Part shown: piece by piece, positions 1-11,300 of the stretch | Layout of the letters: each line of letters opens with the position of its first letter | Position numbering within the stretch: the stretch's first letter is position 1 | Source: Monarcha castaneiventris obscurior | Taxonomy: Eukaryota; Chordata; Aves; Passeriformes; Monarchidae | Direction: 5' to 3' | Length of the DNA: 64,000 bases | Assembly: GCA_026261815.1 (NCBI GenBank) | Contig: JAMPIT010000379.1 | Span: 7,142,001 to 7,206,000 of the forward strand | The notes under the pieces: generated by a model | What the model saw: the letters and a program-made list of their open reading frames with translations, nothing else | Databases searched by the model: none | What the model was told of the DNA's origin: nothing | Made by a program: the position numbers and the translations under genes

Positions 1-567
1 AGGGTCACAAGTCCTACCAGGAAACCTCCTCCAGGGTAAGCTCCTCTCTCCACGGTTCTGCAGGTCCCAGCTAGGACCCTGCTCCAGCACAGGCTTCCCA
101 CCCATTACAGCCTCCTCTCAGGTACCCATCTGCTCTGGCGTGGGTATCCTCTCTCCACAGGCTGCAGGAGGATCTCTGCCTCCCTGTGGACCTCCATGGG
201 CTGCAGGGGCACAGCTGCCTCGCCATGGGCTGCACCATGGGCTGCACCATGGGCTGCAAGGGAATCTCAGCTGCAGCGCCTGGAGCACCTCGTCCCCCTC
301 CTTTCCACTGACCTTGGTGTCTCCTCACAGTTGTTCCTCTCACAGAGTCTCATCCTGCTGTTCCCTGGGTGTAATTACTTCCGTGCAATATTTTTTTTAC
401 CTTGTGTATTATCACAGGGGTGCTACTACCATCACTGATGGGCTAGCAGTGGGTTCATCCTGGAGCCTTGGCTGTGACAGACATGGGTGAAACTTCTGGC
501 AGCTTCTGACAGAGGCCACCCCTGTAGCCCCCCTGCTACTAAAAATGGGCCACACAAGCCAAATACA
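1..567 (-). mobile_element. Long ERVL-like LTR, 3' part beyond window edge
   Basis: Read on the minus strand, this is the same repeat as 28294-29540. Both copies contain the 20-mer AGCTGTGCCCCTGCAGCCCA (here as its complement at 197-216, there at 28640-28659). They also stay co-linear over the start, the GGAGGCTGT segment and the GTGGAGAGAG segment. The 5' end of the LTR is placed at 567, where the minus strand reads TGTATTTGGCTTGTG, a TG start as expected for an LTR. The other end runs off the window at base 1. No retroviral coding sequence is seen beside it. Assignment to an avian ERVL-type LTR family is from remembered family sequence; homology of the two copies is seen directly. Short open frames here (up to about 116 codons) are by-products of the GC-rich repeat. 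Confidence 0.75.
223..258. repeat. 12-bp tandem repeat, 3 units, inside LTR
   Basis: CCATGGGCTGCA occurs three times head to tail with no mismatch (223-234, 235-246, 247-258). The other copy of this LTR has about two diverged units at the matching place (around 28617-28640), so the number of units has changed within the family. It lies inside the LTR and is not a separate element. Confidence 0.9.
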
Positions 568-3500
568 TAGTGCCAGAAGCCAGGAAGCGTATTGCTGCTA
601 CTGTACTTGTTATGTACTAAAATATAAACAGCTTCAGGGATATTTATAGCATCAATTTTGGTTTTCCTAATGAATTCCACTTCCTCCAAGTTTGAGAGTA
701 AGGAAATAGTTCTGTCTTTATTGTGCCATCTGTTCATGGCAAGGGATGGAAAGGACTTGAGAATGCTGAGCTTTTGTTGTAAGTGTCAACCTAATACTAC
801 CTTGGGGAAAAATATTTTGAAACTACCCTTGAAGTTACCTTGATGGATTAGAATTGTAACAAGAAGAAATTTACATGAGAGAATTACATGAGTTACATGA
901 CAGGCTGCTGACCTGCTTTGCTGAAATAACAATGATCAGGGAAGCTATTTTCAGTGGTTAATTTAATTTTCTGACAAGTATGAAGAGTATAGATTTTGAA
1001 GGTCAAATTCTGCTAAGAAGTCCTGATATACTGTTCGTGTCCAAAGACCCAGCAGCAATTAGACATCAAACTCTTATGTCTTTCTCTCTAACTGACAACA
1101 GTGTCATTCTAGTAAAATTCCACTTATTTTCTTAACTTTGCAGGTATGCATCTCAAATTTATAGAACCAGTCATCTCTCTAAGTGGACACAGAAGTTTGC
1201 TGCATTATACGGTTACAATATCTCTAAAGTGTTGTCTTCTCCCTGGAAAATAAATAAATCCTACATCTATATTCCTTAACAGCTCCACTAATGAAAAACT
1301 GTTAAAAATATCTTTTTTTTTTTTTCCTTCATAAATCCACTTCTGATAACATTTTTGGCCCTGAAGAGGGTTAGAAGAATTCACATTTACATTTGTGAGG
1401 GTTAGGGCTTTTTTTTCAGTTTTATATACCACACTTTCACCTTTGCATGGCATCCTACTGATCAAGGTCAAATGCAGAACCTAGCCATCAGATTGGCTTT
1501 ATGAACACTCAGGAGTCTAGTCCTTTCTCTAATCTTTTCTTTCCGCTTTCCTGTCCTCTCCTCTTCTCCTGTCCAATTCTAGCTCTGACTATGTAGTCTC
1601 TCTTATCACAAGATTTATCAAAATAAAACTAAAACTTCAGATTATTTTACTGAATTCTTTTAATTTGGGATTTTTAACATTACATTTAAAAGAAGGTGAC
1701 AGTGGCATCACCCTACATTTAAAAACTTTTCCTTTGTTGAAGATAAGAAATATATTTGAGAAAATCAAAATATTTGTCATCTATCAGCACACGTGCAAGT
1801 ACTGTGAATTCACTTTTCTTTAATCTTTTCTTGGGTTTCATTTCTAAGGAAACATTGTGATATAAACTTTATAAAACTTTTGAGCTGTATCTCTATTTTT
1901 AATTCTTTTTTAGTTATGTTAGTTTTCACTTTCACTGCAGTATGAACTAAATCCTGGTGTTATTTAAGAGGGATCATATTTCATGAAATAACTGAACATT
2001 AAAAGGTAGCTGAACTTAGGCAAATATGTATTTTGCATTTCTGTTCACCCTTTTTTAGCTTGTTTGTAGCGAGACCTTGCCCAGTTTTCTAAAACTGCTT
2101 GAAGACCAGCAATGACATCTAATTTTATTCAGCTTAAATCCTAAGCTCAAGAGATGCTGCTCAAGTTTCCAAGATAATTCTCATCACTACAAAAAAAAAA
2201 AAAAAAAAAAAATTAAAAATAAGGAATTAAAGTTTATGTGGGAAATAGGTTATTTTTTGAATAGTGCAAAATCATAGAAGCAGACTCTACTCTTCGGTAT
2301 TGCTTCATGCCCAGGCATTTTAATATACTTACATATATACATTTATTTATATCACCTTGTCACAGTACTGTATATTTAATTTTTCTTCTTTCTTTTGGCA
2401 TTTCCTTGGCCTCTCACATGTACCTACTCACAGGCAAAAGAGAGATAGAACTCATGCTTAGTGGGTATGAAAAGAAAATCTACTCAGCATCCTGTTTCTG
2501 CTATGTATTTTATTTGTGAAATACGGGCTTTAGGGATGGATGCCAAAGGAGCTTAGGCTTTTTGTCTTCTTCCCTTTTTTTCTGGATTTGGACTCAAACT
2601 GTTATTTTCATCTTGAGGCTGCAAAGATACTTACAAATGAATACCCAGAGATATGTTATTAACACTCCAGTCTTCATCTTATGTGTTACATGAGAATCAT
2701 TGAGTGTATACTGAATCAGTACTGAGCACTCTGAGAAAGCTGCATTGGTAAGCTGCTCCAAGCCTGCACAAAGGCGAAAATAAATTTGGTTTCAAATACA
2801 ATTATTTGTTCTAGGCAACAAACAACTGAGGCTTTTCTTCTGAGGTTGGTTTTACCTTTTTACACTGGTTCATCTCTGTCAAGCAAAGTAAGCTTCTTTT
2901 CTCTTGGAAGGAAGATTGTGCTGCAGGGTTCAATTACGGAACATCTTTGAGTCTCTAATTAAATTGTCTCTATTGTAATTATATGGCTTTTAAAAATAAA
3001 TCTTGCAAATGTCTTTGAACATGTGTTAGAAGTTCAACATTTTATTACGAGTTTAGCTGCAAATTATTAGAGATCCTTAACAGCAGGAATTACACATGGC
3101 TTATAAGAGAGTAGGTTCAATGAGTAATGCTGTGCTATACTTGATACAGACTTAGTAAGATCACTGCAGGATGATACTTTTCTTTCTCATTCATTCTATT
3201 GTCAGGATAGTTCATTTCAGGAATGACTTTGTTGCAGTTGGTCATGTAGACAGAAGGTGACTTACTTGGGACACTAAAATGGAATAGAAGCAGGCATACT
3301 TCATCTGCAGTAATGCTCTGTGACTAATATTTTTAAGCTAGCAAAAATTCTTGAAATAGCAAAAAGAAACAAATGTAAAACCAAGCCCACATATATTGGG
3401 TCCAAACAAGACCCAACCAGTCTAAAGTCCTGCTTCTGCCCCAGTTTGTAACCAATTTATTTTGGAAAACCCTGTGAGTATGAGTGGAACTTTTGCACTC

Positions 3501-4250
3501 TCTGCTAATTTGGGCTGAAGAGCTCCATCAACAGAGTGATATTTGTTTTGTTTTTAAATTTAATGTGGTTGAATGTCTTAATGTGTATACTTTAGATTTC
3601 AGCATAATTGGTGATGGACTGTGCCCCATTATCCACTTTGCAGTCCTTTTGTTCTAAAGCATTTTTTGTATGAATTTTACATGCCACAAGAACTATTTCA
3701 TTTTCTGGGCTAGTCAGAAACTCTTTGCTGAATACCTTCGTGGCCTAGTGAATTGCTGCTGGTCATTTTATAAGTTTGCTTTAAAGACTTTTGTACTTAC
3801 ATTTCAATCTGATACAGATTCAATGCTGATACAGATCACCATCTGGCCTGGAAATAAAAGCTTATAGTATGGGAATATCACCGAATTACAGCAGAGCATA
3901 TGAAGAAAACACATCTCACTTAATATTCTAGTGTATCTTACCTCTTCTGAATATTTTCTTTATACTTTGACCCTCTAGACTCTGCTAGACATATTTCCAA
4001 AGCATTTGGAAAAGGATTTATCATTCTTAATTTCCTCAACTTTTTTAGGGGCTGTTCTCCTCAGTCCTCTTCTGTATGTTTTCTTTTTTTGTTTATTTTA
4101 ATATTAGGCTAACTTACTTATTTTAATATAGAAAGTCCCATTATCTGATTCTCTTTTTCTTGTTTGAGTGAGGGAGGGGGAAAATATGTCTATTTTCTAC
4201 ATGTATGTATTTTCTATATATATATGCATATGTGTGTTTAGCTATATATG
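568..4250. other. Unique AT-rich intergenic DNA
   Basis: No recognisable gene, RNA gene or transposon is seen. Open frames are short (the longest near 100 codons runs antisense from 737 to 432 and mostly overlaps the LTR). Poly(A) and poly(T) runs are common, the longest being the A22 at 2191-2212. A (TA)-rich patch at 4215-4250 leads directly into the CR1 tail. Confidence 0.6.
2191..2212. repeat. Poly(A) tract, A22
   Basis: An uninterrupted run of 22 A, followed by AT-rich sequence. There is no target-site duplication or recognisable retrocopy upstream that would make it the tail of a processed pseudogene, so it is listed only as a homopolymer. Confidence 0.9.
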
Positions 4251-4423
4251 TGAGGGTGGTGAGGCATTGGAACAGGTTGCCCAGAGCAGCTGTCGATGCA
4301 GGACAGATTGGATGGGGCTCTGGGCATCCTGGTCTAGGGGAAGGAGTCCCTGCCATGGCAGGTAGTTGGAACTCGATGATCTTTAAGGTCCCTTCCAACA
4401 GAAATCCTTCTATGATTGTATGA
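4251..4423 (+). mobile_element. CR1 LINE 3' tail, 5'-truncated
   Basis: The sequence has the diagnostic order of the avian CR1 3' end: GGTGGTGAGGCATTGGAACA, then GGTTGCCCAGAGCAGCTGT, CATCCTGGTCTAGGGGAAGG, GTTGGAACTCGATGATCTTT, AAGGTCCCTTCCAACAGAAA, and finally a TATGATTGTATGA end resembling the short terminal repeats of CR1. It aligns with 47862-48050 in this window, with a deletion in the middle (the segment covering the CATCCCTGGAAGTG part is missing or reduced here). CR1 is a non-LTR retrotransposon that usually leaves 5'-truncated copies, which fits a 173-bp tail with no ORF2 sequence. Confidence 0.93.
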
Positions 4424-7400
4424 AGGTATTTTCCCCCAAGAATTTCTAATAAGCTTCCTTATCTTGCTTGTTAGTGACAAGGGACAGTTTTTATACAAAG
4501 TCTTTTTCTGAGATGTGCAGTGATTCCAAAACCTGGGCATTCATTTGTAAATATCTTTGGGGAATCCTGTGAATAAGAAACTTCACTGAGCAACTAATCA
4601 GAAAACCTGCAAAGTAGTAACAATTCTTTGGTTGACTTTTCAAAGAATACAAAGTACTCAAAATTCCTGATACTGAAAAGATGGATGTGTTTTTTATTTA
4701 TTTCAGTTATAGTTTATTAAACAGGCACAGCTTAAAAGCTTGAGTAAAATGTAATGTATTTAAAGCTTTATGTCAACACAGAAAGAAGTTTATTTTTCTT
4801 CACTGGTATTTAATAGATGCTGTTTAATCAGAATGTGGAAGACTTACTTGAATAATATGTATAGCTGATAGTTCATAATATTAATCAATGCGTAACAATG
4901 CTAATACTTTATAAATAATACCATAAACTTAGCCAGTGAATGGTACTCAATTACATTCTAATATGGGCTCTCTAGTATAATTGCCTTTCTGATATTAATG
5001 GTCTCTAAATTAATTACTATGCCACATTGACAGTCTACTCAGTGGTTCCTCTGTTATCTAGTGCCCCTTAGATTGCAGTTTTGCCAAAAGGCTCACTTCC
5101 ACAAGTATTTCTACATTGCAATATGTCACATACAAAAATCCTGTTGTTGCTAAAATTCACTTTTATTAATATATTACAAATATACTTCAAATCTTTACAA
5201 TTTTTTTTTACTGCATCTGGCATGCTTAGCTATAAAATCCCTTTGTTTTTTTAAATACAGGGGTTTTTTTCTGCATGCATGTTTTTCTCATAAAGCAGAA
5301 CTTAGAAGTAATGTGTTATTTATGAGAAGTAAACATTAGTTACCAAATGTGTGAGACAAAACATTGGTCTTACTTTCTCATTTTCCTATTTTGCCTTCAA
5401 TTTCAGTCATTGCCATTTGGTAAAATTTATCTTTGTAGAGAGAACGATATTACTCAATAATCAGAATATATATAATGCTTATAATTTGCTAAGTAGAAAG
5501 TGTAAGTCTGAAAAGAATGTGAAACATTGCTGGCTGAGTTTTCCATAGTGGAAAGAGCATTACTGTGTTTTGCTGTAACGTATTCCTGGCTCCATGTACT
5601 TTTTTCACAAAGATCATATAGTCACTGAAATTTAATTAATGCAGAACACCAGTTAGGAAGTGCACTATTAAATTCTCTATTAAATTTAACTATGTGCTTA
5701 CTATGTTTTATAATTTTGCTAACGTGTTAAATGTAAGTTGAGGCAATGGTTCATCAACCTAGTGAATTCTGGTTTGAGTTGCCCCTGTTTTGATTGGTCA
5801 TTTATTGGTATTCTTGAATATTGTCTGGTTTTCTCTGGAGTTTGTGAAGAAAAGAATCATGCTCACATTGACTGGACTCTTTCTCAAGTTGTAATGAATA
5901 ATAAAGTCTTAGGTGGTTTTGGAATGAACTGGACAAATGGAGGGAAAAATTCACCAAACCTTTGTTTAGCACAAAGTCATTTATGTGCTGATTGCGACAC
6001 ATCACTGGATGCAGAAGGAGAGTATTGCTCATCTGTATTTTACAGTCTTGTCTACATATCAGCTATTTGTGACTTCCAGAGATAGTTTGCTGCCTGGACC
6101 TCCTTTCTTCTCATAGGATTTCTACATTCAATTGTTGATAGCAATTATTTAGACACTTCTGTGAAAGTATTTTTGAATTCCTATTTGCTGGAGGTTTATC
6201 TTCAAAGTGAACATCTGCTTCTTTATTTCTCTTGAGTCTTATTTAGTTTAGCTTTCTGAAAATTTGAAAATAGGTACAGAAACCAAACACAGCTTAAAGT
6301 AGCTAATTCCCCCTTTTCTCATCACATCTCAGATTCCTCTGTCGAAGTAACACAAGAATATTGTCTTTTTAAGAGGAACGAACTTGGAGGGGTAAAAAAA
6401 ATCAGAAATATTTATATTTTTAAAAGGATAACCATCCCGTTTTTCCCTCTTTAGCATGGTAAGACACTTCATATCTTGTATATCCATTAACTTTACATTT
6501 TCTATTTTTCTTCTAGCTCTAATATTTATTTGATTTTGACTAGAACTGAAGAAGTAAATTCAATTGTGTTCCTGAGTTATTTACACCTAGATGCCACGCC
6601 TAATTCCAGATTTCTAATGCAAGTTTAGAGATTATGTAAAATATTTGAAAATTGTCCATTATCTCTGCCCTTGTTGATTCACATGTCCTAGACCAATACA
6701 AACACACTTACAGTGTTTTATCTCTATAGGAAATTTTCAAGAACGGCCTTTTTTTAAAAGTTCCATTGGGGAGAATGAGAAAAATCTTGGGTGGGGGGGA
6801 AGGGAGGGTTAGGGTTTTTCTTTTTTTAATAGATGTAATTATTTTCTGCTATAGATTATACTTAAAAAGAAGCTTCTGTCCTAAAAAGGGTAGTTGAAAT
6901 TTTGAGAGCACAAAAAATGCCTTATTGGTATGAGTATCGCAACACAGAGAATATAGGGCCTGAATTGCTGTATTTCTATCCTGCTAATCACTAAAGAAAA
7001 CAAGAACTTTCTTCTTTTGTAATTTATAGAGCTACACATTCTTTTTTAGCTTTATTCTTATTTGGTCTTTTCCTCCTTGGTTATTTTTGAATTGACAGTA
7101 TTTTTGAACAAGAAGGGAATAAATAACTATCTCACTTTAAAAGAAGTACTTCAACAGAAAAACTCCTCTGAACTTCGATTAATTTTCATTTGTCCTTTGT
7201 ACATCTTTTTTTTTCTGGATTACAAAATTACATCAAATAGCCTACTCCATTACTTAGTTCAGCCCCAAATATTTTGTTGAAAGCTCAGGACTCCTTCATG
7301 TTCAAAGACATGTCTAATTGCATTCTTACTCACATCTGTACAAAAGTCTATGGGAGGTATCTGCATATTTGCTATTATCTGTGGGGGGAAAGATGATGTA

Positions 7401-7674
7401 ATCGTTCAGTTCTTTATTTTAATTGACTTGGTTTAACATCCTACTGACTGTTATAATGTGAAGCACCTACTGCTCTAATCTTCCCCTGAAACTGAACAGC
7501 CTCAGTAGTTGACAATTACATTCCCTTCTTTAACTGATAAAATGATCCACTCATTCTGATGCAGATAGATTATATAAATGGTCTCCAAAATATCTCAAGA
7601 ATTCATGTCCCTATCTGGCTTGGAACTGTGGCAGGATTTTGAGACTGGCAAAGAATGTCAGGACCCCTCAAAGT
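4424..7674. other. Unique AT-rich intergenic DNA
   Basis: No supported gene or transposon. A 115-codon frame at 5738-6085 has no domain, signal peptide or compositional bias suggesting a protein. The notable local feature is the G-rich run at 6789-6814, listed separately. Confidence 0.6.
6789..6814 (+). other. Potential G-quadruplex motif
   Basis: Five runs of three or more G (6789-6791, 6793-6799, 6802-6804, 6806-6808, 6812-6814) are separated by loops of one to three bases, ending in GGGTTAGGG. This satisfies the usual G3+N1-7 rule. The flanks are AT-rich, so the motif stands out. It is not a telomere array, since TTAGGG occurs only once. Confidence 0.75.
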
Positions 7675-7681
7675 ACTAAAA
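7675..7681. repeat. Left target-site duplication of solo LTR
   Basis: ACTAAAA directly precedes the TGT start of the LTR at 7682 and recurs immediately after its ACA end (8382-8388). Confidence 0.75.
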
Positions 7682-8381
7682 TGTTTCACAAATATATCTT
7701 TATTAATATTTTGATGTCTTAATCAGCAGTGAGATGTTGCTGTGCATGTGGCTGTAGCCACGACCACACTGACACACGGCACCCCACATCCTGGTGGCGA
7801 GGTACTGATGTGTAGCATCTCCGTAGTTACGGCGAGTGCCCACAAGCCTTTGCACCCCTAATTTGATAATTTGATGTTGGTTGGTTCGTGATTTCCCTCC
7901 CTGTTTTATGTATTAGATTGTGAACATGTAAACCCCCTGTTTGCTTATGCATAATTTCTGGAAAGTTCTCCCCTGCTCGACATCCCATTGGCCTCCTGTT
8001 GTAAACCCCTCCTACATGTTACTCCTATTGGTTGCTCTGTTGTTGTTCCTACCCCCTTTGCTTTTCCCCATTGGCTGTTCCCCTCAACTCCGCCCTATTT
8101 CCCTGCTTATGAAAGCCCCTGGGACCTCTCATGATCCTGGTTCTTTAACCCTGGGCATTTTGCCTGCTCAGGCAGTAAACTGAGCTTGTGGAACCTGTAC
8201 AAAGGACCCCCTCCTGCTTCTCTGCCTCCGCCTCTGTCATCGTAGCAAGGGGCTAGCTCCTTAGGGAGAGGAGCACGTGCTCCATAGCTGGTGGGCACCA
8301 AACTGCCTCTCAGTGAGACGCAGCCAGACCTCCGGGCTACCCCCGGCTCAGTGTCTCAGTGAGGCGTCTGAATATGGTACA
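7682..8381 (+). mobile_element. Solo LTR of an endogenous retrovirus
   Basis: The 700-bp segment begins TGTTTCAC and ends ATGGTACA, so it has the TG...CA ends of an LTR, and is flanked by the perfect duplication ACTAAAA. Promoter-like organisation supports the plus orientation: three ATTGG (inverted CCAAT) boxes near 7987, 8027 and 8070, an Sp1-like CCGCCC at 8090, a weak TATA-like TTATGAAAG near 8107, and an AGTAAA polyadenylation-type signal at 8174-8179. The GC-rich interior contrasts with its AT-rich surroundings. No gag, pol or env lies on either side, so this is a solo LTR left by LTR-LTR recombination. The layout resembles gammaretrovirus-like or ERVK-type avian LTRs; I cannot name the family. 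The first 45 bp are AT-rich and the left boundary rests mainly on the duplication. Confidence 0.8.
8107..8179 (+). promoter_or_regulatory. LTR core promoter and polyadenylation region
   Basis: A TATA-like TTATGAAAG near 8107 is followed about 65 bp later by AGTAAA (8174-8179), a spacing compatible with a short R region. Both are non-canonical, so activity is uncertain. Confidence 0.45.
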
Positions 8382-8388
8382 ACTAAAA
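8382..8388. repeat. Right target-site duplication of solo LTR
   Basis: ACTAAAA, identical to 7675-7681, directly follows the ACA end of the LTR. Confidence 0.75.
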
Positions 8389-11300
8389 GCAACAAAAACA
8401 CAGCTCTGGAAACCTATGCTCCAGTTCAGACTCCATAGTATAAACTGAATGACTCTTTGCAATGACTCCAAATAGTCCCCTGAAATATAAAAATATTGTC
8501 CTGTTTATATGGAATATAAAAAATCTTGCTTATGGGCTTGATACTGTTTGCCAGTTTTTTCCATATAGTACTTTAGAAATTTTTTGGATTATGCATCTCT
8601 GAAGTAATGTATATAAACTTAACGTTTCTTATGTCAATTGGTATCATACAACGAATTTTGCTAAGTGTTTAGACTGTATTTTAAACAAAATTATGATAGG
8701 TATTCCACAGCATTGTGGTCCAGTGTTCTTTGCCGTACACTTGACAAAAACAAAATGGATGTTATGGAAAGCTGATTACAGCCCCTTTTGAGTTAGGCTT
8801 TCACAAATGCTTTCATGTGAAGATGGAAAATAAAAAACTAGCCAAGTGATCTCATAGCAATGCTCTTAGTGGCTTTGGCCAATGATGCCATTGACAATCG
8901 TCAATGTTTATTATATAATGTTCAAGTAGGTCAGATCTGTGTGTGCATAAATTACTCATGCAGGGTGCATGCTGCTTGCTCCAGCTGAGTAATGCTGAAC
9001 ATCTGGGCAGAGTCGCTTTGTGATAGTCTGTTGCACAGCAGATTCAGAAATGTTAAGCAGCAAGTAAGCTCTGCCTCAGGACAGCGGTGTTGATGTTGAT
9101 AATATTGGTGTGCCCAAAGGAATTAGCATGCTTCCTTAGACTCTGGTCCAACATGTTTTTATTCATGTGAGTAAAATTTTCTCACTGGAGTATTCCTGTG
9201 GTAATCAGCAAACCTCATGGCAGTAAAAAGATAACAAACCAAACTAGTTATTAGCCATAAGGAAATCCTTCCTCTTAAAATTCCCATAGTCAGTAGACAC
9301 TTTTTAATGTGCCTCCCTAAGGAGAGGGAGTTAAGGCTGACACAACTGAGCTTTCTCTCTCTGTCTGTGTTTCTGGGTGTCTTTTTCCTTACAGTTTTGG
9401 GTCCATGCACTCTGTTGGTTGAAATTAGAAACAAGGGCAAGAGGTCCCTAAGTATTGTAGGTTTTATGGCTATAATCAGCCCAGTAGAAAAGAGATTAAT
9501 GAGTTGAGCTCATAAGGAAACCTTCACTTCAATAAACATCAGCTCAACATGGGCAGGGCACCAAGAACTAAACAACTTGCTTGGTACCCCCTTAGCAGTC
9601 AGGTACAATCTCCAAGAAAATTATTCCTAATACAGGAAAACAGTAATAATTATTTCTCTTGCTCACTGAAATACTCTGCCTGAAAAAATGGGAACTTTGT
9701 ATGTTTCTAACTGCATATATACTGAAAGAAATTTTGTGTGTTTCAGTTTTATCAAAATTGCAAATATTGTCTATGGTTTTGTTTTCCAGAACTTTATTAG
9801 GAGAAAAAAATCTAAATAATGAGTATTTACTTGCAGGTTATTAGGAACTTTTGGATGTCCCAGTGGAGAACAGGAGTCACAACCAGAAATCAAAAAAGGA
9901 CAGATTATCTTTAAGCTTGTATAAATCAGTCAGATTTTGTACATGCACTGAAACTGCAGGTGCCTGTAAATTTAGGGAAAAGGGAAAAAAAAAAATTAAG
10001 CAAAGATGCTGCATTCGTCCTGGAGATGGGAGACAACATTTTGATTTCAGTTATGTATGAAATGTGTGTCTGTGTTTTCTGATTTTATCCTGCCATAGAA
10101 TTCAGTAGGGACTACTGTAGAATAGCTGGACAATTTTTTCATTCTCACCAAATTTAAAATACTGGTTATTGTTTTATATGTGTATATATATACACCCATA
10201 CTATTTTAGTTTATTTTATCCTTCATCTAATTCCAATTTTTTTTGTCTTGATTTCTTATGTTTCCTCCTTCTCTCAGCCCTCACCTTTCAATGTGTTACA
10301 GTAATCAAATAGCCCTTGGCAGCAAAATTCTCGTGAGCAGTTTCTGAAATACACAATTTCAGAAGCAGGTTCCTGGGGGACCTCTTGTATCATGCTTTCA
10401 ATAACATTTGCTTAAAAATTTTTGGATCTTGAAAAGACTTAATACATAATGCTGTTTTTTCTTCATTTCTATACCTACCTTTTTTTACTGAGTATAAAAA
10501 TAAATAGACAAAATTCCCAAAATCCAAAATTGTACCATGTCTTAGGAACATTTTTGTACTGAGCAGTTAGACAAAAAATGCAGTTATTGGTAAATATTTA
10601 CGCTTGTTTTTTTACTGTGACTTGGGAGCTTGACATTGTCCTTTAGGATGAGGTTTCCTCAAACTGGCCAGTTTTGTATGGTTTGCTTCTTTTTCTTTTT
10701 TTGCTCTTAATTCTGCTGAATTTGGCTGAGTTGTTGTAAATTAAGCTACATTATACTTGTACAGTACAGCAAGTAACCATTTACTTGGAACAATCTGAAA
10801 ATTGTTCTTACATCTGCTCTAATGATTAATTTTTTTTTTTAGTGCAGAATAGGAGTCTGAATACATCTTCGAATTGCCCTCATAGCAATTAACATTTTCT
10901 TGAGAGGCTGAAACAATGAATTTTGGAAGCAAAATTAGCAGCTACTGGAATTCTTTTGTTCCTAGCCGATTATGCTGTTCATCCTAAAATTGTTTTGTGT
11001 CACTTTGATTCACAGTGATTCATTAAACCTAAGAAGACCTATTTGTTGTCCATATTTGTTAGCATTTGGATTTCACAAACACTGAAGTTTGCTTTTAATA
11101 CTTTTTCCAAAAGATTATGGAGAAGAAAAGAAAAAACATATGTCCATCTTTGCATTGACAGTGATCTTAGGAAAAATATGTAGATACTTAATACGTGAAG
11201 AAAATACTCTATTCAGCCTACCAGTTTGATTTCTCTTCTCTCAAAAATAAAAGCTATTAAAAAAAAAAGGCGGGGGGTGGAGGAGAAGCATAATTATTAC

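Noticed and set aside
2191..2212. Poly(A) tail of a processed pseudogene
   Set aside because: No gene-like sequence precedes the tract and no flanking duplication was found.
5738..6085. 115-codon plus-strand open frame
   Set aside because: No family resemblance, and the overlapping antisense frame of 76 codons is equally plausible. Likely chance.
6802..6814. Telomere-like GGGTTAGGG
   Set aside because: Only one TTAGGG unit is present, so an interstitial telomere array is not supported. Kept only as part of a G-quadruplex motif.
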